DNA of 64,000 nucleotides, taken from contig JAAVVG010000009.1 in NCBI GenBank assembly GCA_012976225.1, positions 62,001-126,000 on the forward strand. Reading direction: 5' to 3'. The translations under genes were made by a program, and so were the position numbers. Shown here piece after piece: positions 61,428 through 64,000 of the stretch. The stretch's first letter is position 1. Each line of letters opens with the position of its first letter. Origin of the DNA: Golubevia sp. BC0850. Its lineage: Eukaryota; Basidiomycota; Exobasidiomycetes; Golubeviales; Golubeviaceae. Below the pieces are notes generated by a model. That model searched no databases. It was not told the origin of the DNA and was given only the letters and a program-made list of their open reading frames with translations.

Positions 61428-61761
61428 GAAGGAAGTGCCTTTTTGTTTTGCCAAAATTTATACCCAGTCTCTCTTGCCCCCTCTCTCGCATTTTGTAAAA
61501 CATTTCTCGTTTTGTATTCGCGATTCCTGTTTTCCCCCATCTCGCTTTCTGACTTTACTGATCTCTCTTCTGGACTAATTTTATTGAACTTCTTGTTTTC
61601 GAATCTACTCTTATCTCATGTTGACAATCTGTTTTTTATTTTCTGATATGGTTTGAAGGCTTACCTTTTTGTTTAATGAGTGCTTCTGACTACTGATCAG
61701 ATCTAGTCTTGTTCCAGGCGCTTCAGTTATATTAACAATCCTACCTCCATGCTCAGTTCAA
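61428..61761. other. intergenic
   Basis: 3' region of the FHA gene, T-rich with several TTTT runs. No separate feature seen. Confidence 0.45.
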
Positions 61762-62118
61762 GTGAATACCCTTTTGTTGGATATCTCTTCGGACACCTCG
61801 ATATCTTCTGCCATCTCTCATCTGAGTTCGGCTTGTCCGCGTCTTGACGTCTTGATTCAAAACGCCGGAGTTGCCACCCCTGTTTTCAAGAAGGACACAG
61901 TGAAAATGTTTACAAAGACCGAAGGTACCAGCTTGGATGATCTGATAGAGATTTTTAAAACTGGTGTCGCAGGCGTTGTGGAGCTGACCAATGGAGTTTT
62001 GCCTTTGATGAAAGAGAGTGGCACAGCTAGAATCGTCAATGGCGAGATCAACACGAGAGCGGAAGAAATTCATGGGAATTCTCGGTTTCCTGTCCTCATG
62101 TTACTTCTCTCACTGTAG
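61762..62118 (+). pseudogene. short-chain dehydrogenase/reductase remnant
   Basis: The frame has no ATG (it opens at a GTG) but reads LLLDISSDTSISSAISHL, CPRLDVLIQNAGVATP and LDDLIEIFKTGVAGVVELTN, then GVLPLMKESGTARIVN. These match the central part of fungal short-chain dehydrogenases, where the NNAG motif is here QNAG. The N-terminal TGxxxGIG nucleotide-binding segment is absent upstream, and the catalytic Tyr-x-x-x-Lys segment is not found downstream in a plausible exon. It is therefore probably a truncated pseudogene. Small introns bridging to missing exons cannot be fully excluded. Confidence 0.55.
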
Positions 62119-62667
62119 TTCTTTTACCTCAGGAATCGGAGGAACACATGCCTTTAGAAATCGCTGACGGGAATACTTTGGTAGGAGGCATGATTCATGA
62201 AGTGTCTCGACATCTAGGTGATAAGGAGACACCACTCTTTATTATAGGAATCGAGTCTCTGAATCAGCACAGCGTGCGCTGCAACATTGAAGAGAAAGAA
62301 GGGAGAGAAACAGAAGGGAGGGGGGGCGAGGTCAAGGTGTTGTGAATCTGTCTCACGAGCGACACTTCGCATGCGTTCGTTCACGGCTCACGCTGTCATT
62401 TTTAAACTTCACACACTCTTGTCCTTTTCTTCTTCTTCTCTCCATCTTTGCTTACTTCTCTTTCTTTGATTCTCCGTCAGCATCTCTCCCGTCTGTTTCT
62501 CAAGGCTAGGTTAACAGCTCTTCCTTCCATCGTTTGTCTTGGATCAAGGGGCCGCCTTCCTCTGTACTTTGCACTCAACCAAAGAGGGACACAAAAGAGA
62601 TCGAAGTGGCCGAGACCCGAGGACTTTGCATTAAGATAGAAAAAGGTACGAAACGGGGCTCAACACT
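62119..62667. other. intergenic after the dehydrogenase remnant
   Basis: May include further decayed dehydrogenase sequence (the frame at 62148-62345 is open but unrecognisable) and the 3' region of the secreted-protein gene. Nothing I can support. Confidence 0.4.
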
Positions 62668-63566
62668 CTAGGCAAGCATAAAATCGACAGAAGAATCTCC
62701 GTGTTGACCATCCGTGATCTCTGGAGAGCCAGCCTTTAATTTCAAAGCTTGGTGGTTGACGTAACTGCGATCGATGTAAGTTGGATGTTGCTTCTGATTT
62801 TCACCTAGTCTGGTGGAAGTGAAGACGATGTATGGGCTTTTACTGCCTCCTCTACGATGGAGCTGGAAAGTTTGTTGCTGCTGTTGAGAATTCTCGGCGT
62901 GGCTACAGACAGATGATACGAAAACCTGGTCCGGGGTGTCAACAGACCCTGTTTCTGATCAGGGTGAAAAGGGATCAGTAGAAGCGGTGAAACTAGTCAG
63001 CATCGTTGATGTGAAGAGAACATGCCTCTCCTTTCCCCCTTCCTCTCGGATTTTCAACTCACTGGTCTGCAAACACAGTCCGTTCTTGGTGTCTCCGGTT
63101 TGCTTGAGGTATCCATAAGTGCCGTTGCTCTTGTCTGTTCCCATATAGGTGGACTTGCATGCAATGAATTCAAACTTGGTGGCGTTCTGAGCGGTGTAGA
63201 CTGAGAGCAGACAATGTGAAAAGACGTGAGTACTTCCATCTTCTCTACCTCTACGGCCCCTTGAATTTAATCCTCTCAAAACTATGTTCGAGGTCAAGCC
63301 CACTCACCTGCACCATTATCTCCCAGGTGAACGAGAACCTGGTCGACGTTACCATCACTGCCAGTGGTAGTGGCAGAGCCGAGTCCATAGTAGTAATCTT
63401 CGTAAGTGGATTTGCCAACTCTTACATTCACGGTTGGAAATCCTGTAGCGACTGGAGTGTCGTCGCAAGTGATGTAAGTGGTACCTTTGTCCCGCTTCTC
63501 GATTGGAGAGGCAGAGATGGCAAGAGCCATAGAGAGAATGATGGATAGAGCGGAGAAGGCTTGCAT
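62668..63566 (-). CDS. secreted protein, family not recognised
   Basis: Exons 63566-63308, 63200-63063 and 62954-62668 join in phase to 227 residues. MQAFSALSIILSMALAISAS is a signal peptide, followed by PIEKRDKG, where Lys-Arg could be a Kex2 processing site. The mature part has TYITCDDTPVATGFP, DNVDQVL-like text (GNVDQVLVHLGDNGA), KFEFIACKSTYMG, GDTKNGLCLQTK and VSSVCSHAENS followed by a Gln run. The four spaced Cys suggest two disulfides and an extracellular fold. In-frame ATGs upstream (to 63650) would spoil the signal peptide and lie next to the TATA box, so I take 63566 as the start. Function unknown. Confidence 0.75.
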
Positions 63567-63667
63567 CGTTGTCGCTTGCTTGAAGATGAGAGATGAGATG
63601 AAGAGACAAAAGAAAGAGAAGATTGAGAAGATGGGGAATGAAGACATCATCTTTTGGAATCTCGGTA

Positions 63668-63679
63668 TTTATACCTTTT
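63668..63679 (-). promoter_or_regulatory. TATA element of the secreted-protein gene at 63566
   Basis: Reads AAAAGGTATAAA on the minus strand, with the TATA 107 nt upstream of the start codon; third copy of the element shared by secreted-protein genes in this window. Confidence 0.7.
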
Positions 63680-64000
63680 CGAGGTGGAGATCGTCGATTG
63701 AGCTCCGTGTTCGTTTCCAAGCAATTCCGAGAAGGGGAAGAATGCATTCGAGCAACCGCATTTACCGCAGGATGAAATGAGGTCGGAAATCCACTTCCGT
63801 CATGCTCATGACCGCAAGTCCGCAAGACTCCAGGAGAGGAGAAACGCGGTGAAGAGTCGAAGACTCCGATTAAGATGCCATTCCCTCTCTCTCGCCTTCC
63901 TCCAATCTTCATTCACTACTAGTCTGAGTTGTCTGTGGAACGGTCAAGCAAGGTGAGCGGCGAACCAGTACTCTCACTAAGAGGAGTCTTCTACGTTCGC
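63680..64000. other. right-edge intergenic sequence
   Basis: Upstream region of the minus-strand secreted-protein gene. Open frames here are chance frames, and no feature is supported before the edge. Confidence 0.4.

Noticed and set aside
1-64000. tRNA or rRNA genes, CRISPR arrays, transposons and virus-like elements
   Set aside because: I looked for B-box-like GGTTCGA sequences, clover-leaf pairings, regular spaced repeats, long terminal repeats, and transposase or reverse-transcriptase motifs and found none convincing. A tRNAscan-SE and RepeatMasker run would be decisive.

Overview
This window looks like nuclear DNA of a basidiomycete fungus. The genes are protein-coding, short-intron (mostly 50-120 nt, GTGAGT-type donors, CTAAC/CTGAC-like branch sites, CAG/TAG acceptors), on both strands, and encode typical fungal proteins with long Ser/Pro/Asn-rich disordered tails. 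Secreted proteins of the 'NFGGQ' cysteine-rich type and the overall gene content point to Basidiomycota; a Pucciniomycotina yeast is my guess, not something shown. I saw no rRNA, tRNA, CRISPR array, insertion sequence or recognisable transposon.

Layout from left to right: the 3'-truncated end of a SIT/ARN siderophore-iron transporter (1-2326, minus); an acetoacetate-decarboxylase-like protein (2801-4110); a decayed reading frame and a pyrimidine-rich gene-poor stretch (4.1-7.2 kb); RCL1 (7160-8834, minus); a single-span membrane protein (9040-10053); ATG8 (10670-12181, minus) head-to-head with a very long TRAPPC13 homologue (12304-15678); a choline-transporter-like (CTL/PNS1) protein (15977-19479); the mitochondrial Obg GTPase MTG2 (19919-22645); a damaged-looking F-box-like gene (23.1-24.8 kb); a small secreted Cys-rich protein (25821-26474, minus); a dienelactone-hydrolase protein (27825-28805, minus) divergent from ATP11 (29176-31191); a second secreted/GPI-like protein (31862-32770); ECM4/GTO glutathionyl-hydroquinone reductase (33202-34878, minus) divergent from a fumarylacetoacetase-family protein (35119-36448); two tandem paralogous two-span membrane proteins (36809-38102); an 1878-residue protein with SUMO-interacting-like motifs and a C-terminal PCNA-binding-like motif (38789-44598); acetoacetyl-CoA synthetase (44898-47586); an Asn-rich two-zinc-finger NRP1-like protein (48505-52822, minus); the sorting nexin MVP1 (53952-56487, minus) divergent from a 1504-residue FHA protein with Ki-67-like features (56708-61427); a short-chain-dehydrogenase remnant (about 61.8-62.1 kb); and a third secreted protein (62668-63566, minus).

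Genes that may work together: ATG8 and TRAPPC13 share a 122-bp divergent promoter and both serve autophagy. The fumarylacetoacetase-family, acetoacetyl-CoA synthetase, acetoacetate-decarboxylase-like, ECM4 and dienelactone-hydrolase genes could all touch breakdown of aromatic compounds and use of acetoacetate, though they are loosely spaced and this is inference. All three secreted-protein genes carry the same 12-base TATA-containing element, AAAAGGTATAAA, 84-137 nt upstream of the start codon.

Exon joins were worked out by hand from reading-frame phase, splice consensus and family similarity. They close in frame for nearly all genes; exceptions are stated in the entries.
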